Positions 62,312 through 64,000 of a stretch of 64,000 nt of DNA are shown one piece after another. Source of the DNA: CAVPOO01 sp963707015 (GTDB taxonomy: Bacteria > Pseudomonadota > Gammaproteobacteria > Thiohalobacterales > Thiohalobacteraceae). The stretch lies in the NCBI GenBank assembly GCA_963707015.1, contig CAVPOO010000015.1, forward strand, positions 248,001 to 312,000, written 5' to 3'. Numbering within the stretch: the first letter of the stretch is position 1; each line of letters begins with the position of its first letter. The position numbers and the translations under genes are program-made. The notes under the pieces were generated by a model, which did not search any database, had not been told where the DNA came from, and was given only the letters and a program-made list of their open reading frames with translations.

Positions 62312-62347
62312 CGCGCTGCTGAAGCCATCCGTCTGAGTAAAATATCC

Positions 62348-62833
62348 ATGACCGGCGAGTGCGTCGCAAAAGACAAGGTTATATCCCTTACCTACCGCAT
62401 CCTCGATGACGCGGGTAATCTGCTGGAACAGGTCGATATCCCGATCAGTTATGTGCATGGCGGCAAGAGCGACCTGATCGAAAAGATTCAGGTGGCGCTC
62501 GAGGGCCATTGTGTCGGCGATCAGGTGGAAGTGACCGTCGCCCCTCAGGACGCCTTTGGGGAGCACGATCCGGTACTGACCTATACCGACGACCTCGAGA
62601 ATGTGCCGCCCGAGTTCCGCCGTATCGGTGCCGAGGTCGAGATGCAGAACGAGCAGGGCGACGTCAAGACCTTCGTCGTGTCGCGCATCGAAGGCGACAA
62701 GCTCACCGTGGATGGCAACCATCCGCTCGCCGGAAAGGTGCTGACCTTCCACGTCAAGATCGAAGCGGTTCGCGATGCGACCGAAGATGAACTCACCTAC
62801 GGTGTTCAGCGCACTCCGCCGACCCTGCATTGA
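62348..62833 (+). CDS. FKBP-type peptidyl-prolyl isomerase, SlyD-like
   Basis: 161 residues; ISYVHGGKSDLIEKIQVALE, EVTVAPQDAFGEHDP and the inserted IF (chaperone) domain between about 75 and 125 (VPPEFRRIGAEVEMQNEQGD), then VDGNHPLAGKVLTFHVKI. The His/Cys-rich metal-binding tail of E. coli SlyD is absent, so nickel storage is not expected. Follows atpC by 36 bp. Confidence 0.9.
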   Translation: MTGECVAKDKVISLTYRILDDAGNLLEQVDIPISYVHGGKSDLIEKIQVALEGHCVGDQVEVTVAPQDAFGEHDPVLTYTDDLENVPPEFRRIGAEVEMQNEQGDVKTFVVSRIEGDKLTVDGNHPLAGKVLTFHVKIEAVRDATEDELTYGVQRTPPTLH

Positions 62834-62995
62834 GCAAGCCTGTTCCCGCTGATTGCCCGGCGCGCACTCCGGAGACTGCCTGCGCATCACGTCTGCGGCG
62901 GCCATCGCGTGGCGGTATATTCCCGTCGCGGCTGCAATAGGATAAGGTGTAAACGGGCATCACTGCCGCGCGACGGATTCCCCGCTGCCACGATT

Positions 62996-64000
62996 ATGCG
63001 ACTCAGTATCATCATCCTCGCCGCCGGTCAGGGTACGCGCATGCGTTCGGCGATACCCAAGGTGCTGCACAGGATCGGCGGCAAGCCTCTGCTGGAACAC
63101 GTGATCGAGACGGCTGCCAGCATGAGCCCCCGATCCGTGCAGGTGGTGTATGGCCATGGCGGCGGGGCAGTCCCCGAGGCGCTGCGACAACATCAGGTCG
63201 CCTGGGTGGAACAGTCGGAACAGCTCGGTACCGGGCATGCCGTCGCCCAGGCTCTGCCGGCGGTTGCCGATGACCAGCGGGTGCTGATCCTCTACGGCGA
63301 TGTGCCGCTGATCAGCGGAGAAACCCTGGCGCGATTGTGCGCGCTCGCCGATGACAACGCGCTGGGCCTGTTGACGGCGGAACTGGACTGCCCGCAGGGC
63401 TACGGCCGTATCCTGCGCGATGCGGCGGGTCGGGTGACGGGCATCATCGAAGAGAAGGATGCCAGTGAGCAGCAGCGCAGCCTCACCGAGATCAACACCG
63501 GCTTCCTGGCTGCGCCGGCGCACCGGCTCAAGACCTGGATTCAGGCGCTGGACAATGTCAATGCCCAGGGCGAGTACTACCTCACCGATATCATCGGTCT
63601 CGCGGTCGCGGACGGCGTTTCGGTGCGCACGGTTTCCCCGCCGGATCCGGCCGAGATCCAGGGTGTCAACAATCGCCTGCAGCTCGCGGAACTCGAGCGC
63701 GCCTATCAGCGCCGCGAGGCGAACCGGCTGATGCTTGCGGGCGTGACACTCCGGGATCCCGGTCGCTTCGATCTGCGCGGCAAGCTGACCGCCGGCACCG
63801 ACGTGTGCATCGATGTCGATGTCGTACTGGAAGGCGAGGTGAGCCTGGGCGACCGGGTCAGCATCGGGCCCGGCTGTTTCATCCGCAATTCGGTGATTGG
63901 CGACGATGTCGACGTGCAGCCTCATTGTGTGATTGAGGACGCCCGCGTCGGGGCCGCGGCACGCATCGGTCCCTTTGCCAGGCTACGTCCCGAGACGCGG
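62996..64000 (+). CDS. glmU: Bifunctional GlcNAc-1-phosphate uridyltransferase/acetyltransferase (partial)
   Basis: ATG 62996; 335 codons before the window ends. N-terminal pyrophosphorylase: IIILAAGQGTRMRSAIPKVL (about 5–24), QLGTGHAVAQALP, ILYGDVPLI, GYGRILRD, EEKDASEQQRSLTEINTG and NNRLQLAELERAYQRR. The left-handed beta-helix acetyltransferase begins around residue 230 (SLGDRVSIGPGCFIRNSVIG). Makes UDP-GlcNAc for peptidoglycan and LPS; its location after the atp operon is typical of gammaproteobacteria. Confidence 0.97.
   Translation, partial: MRLSIIILAAGQGTRMRSAIPKVLHRIGGKPLLEHVIETAASMSPRSVQVVYGHGGGAVPEALRQHQVAWVEQSEQLGTGHAVAQALPAVADDQRVLILYGDVPLISGETLARLCALADDNALGLLTAELDCPQGYGRILRDAAGRVTGIIEEKDASEQQRSLTEINTGFLAAPAHRLKTWIQALDNVNAQGEYYLTDIIGLAVADGVSVRTVSPPDPAEIQGVNNRLQLAELERAYQRREANRLMLAGVTLRDPGRFDLRGKLTAGTDVCIDVDVVLEGEVSLGDRVSIGPGCFIRNSVIGDDVDVQPHCVIEDARVGAAARIGPFARLRPETR

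Overview
The window reads as chromosomal DNA of a GC-rich gammaproteobacterium. It carries separate glyQ/glyS genes, a glnA–ntrB–ntrC nitrogen cluster, and the classic replication-origin neighbourhood: dnaN, recF and gyrB on the minus strand on one side, rpmH–rnpA–yidD–yidC–mnmE, mnmG–rsmG–parA–parB and the atp operon on the plus strand on the other. Genus cannot be fixed from sequence alone; the gene order fits Chromatiales/Ectothiorhodospira-like lineages.

Layout. 1–9.5 kb: end of a 5'-nucleotidase/SoxB-like gene, then slt, an NDUFA9-like SDR gene and cca (plus strand), uppP, midA-like, folK and folB (minus strand), plsY (plus strand). 9.9–11.8 kb: an ABC-type export operon whose ATPase is cut off inside its Walker A motif by a small repeat element. 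11.9–17.1 kb: ntrC, ntrB, a DUF4124 protein and glnA, the last with a sigma54 promoter and paired NtrC enhancer sites. 17–25.7 kb: a CDF metal transporter, tusA, a PP-loop sulfurtransferase-like gene, a hypothetical gene, glyQS, a MazG-like gene, gmhB and an acyltransferase. 25.7–32.6 kb: gyrB, recF, dnaN, oriC, dnaA. Two parS palindromes lie inside recF, and recF and dnaN are pushed apart by two repeat elements. 32.7–36.5 kb: rpmH to mnmE.

36.5–50.4 kb is an insertion that splits the usually adjacent mnmE and mnmG. It starts at the exact 3' end of mnmE with a broken tyrosine-recombinase gene. It then holds an unknown membrane protein, an IS91-like remnant, two diverged copies of a module carrying a di-heme cytochrome c peroxidase/MauG-like gene (one deleted, one with an in-frame stop), a second partial mnmE, a secreted DNRLRE-domain protein, an HMA-like protein, a DUF4395 protein, and an apparently intact three-gene operon (GlpD-like flavoprotein, DegT-type aminotransferase, small membrane protein). 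This is the accessory part of the window and looks like a decaying genomic island. 50.4–64 kb returns to core genes: mnmG, rsmG, parA, parB, atpIBEFHAGDC, a SlyD-like isomerase and the start of glmU.

The most unusual structure is a family of four short elements with terminal inverted repeats (TAGCCCGCATTTCTCACC type), all bounded by YTAR tetranucleotides (CTAG, CTAA or TTAG). In three places the element's terminal CTAG supplies the TAG stop codon of the neighbouring gene (ntrC, the DUF4124 gene, dnaN).
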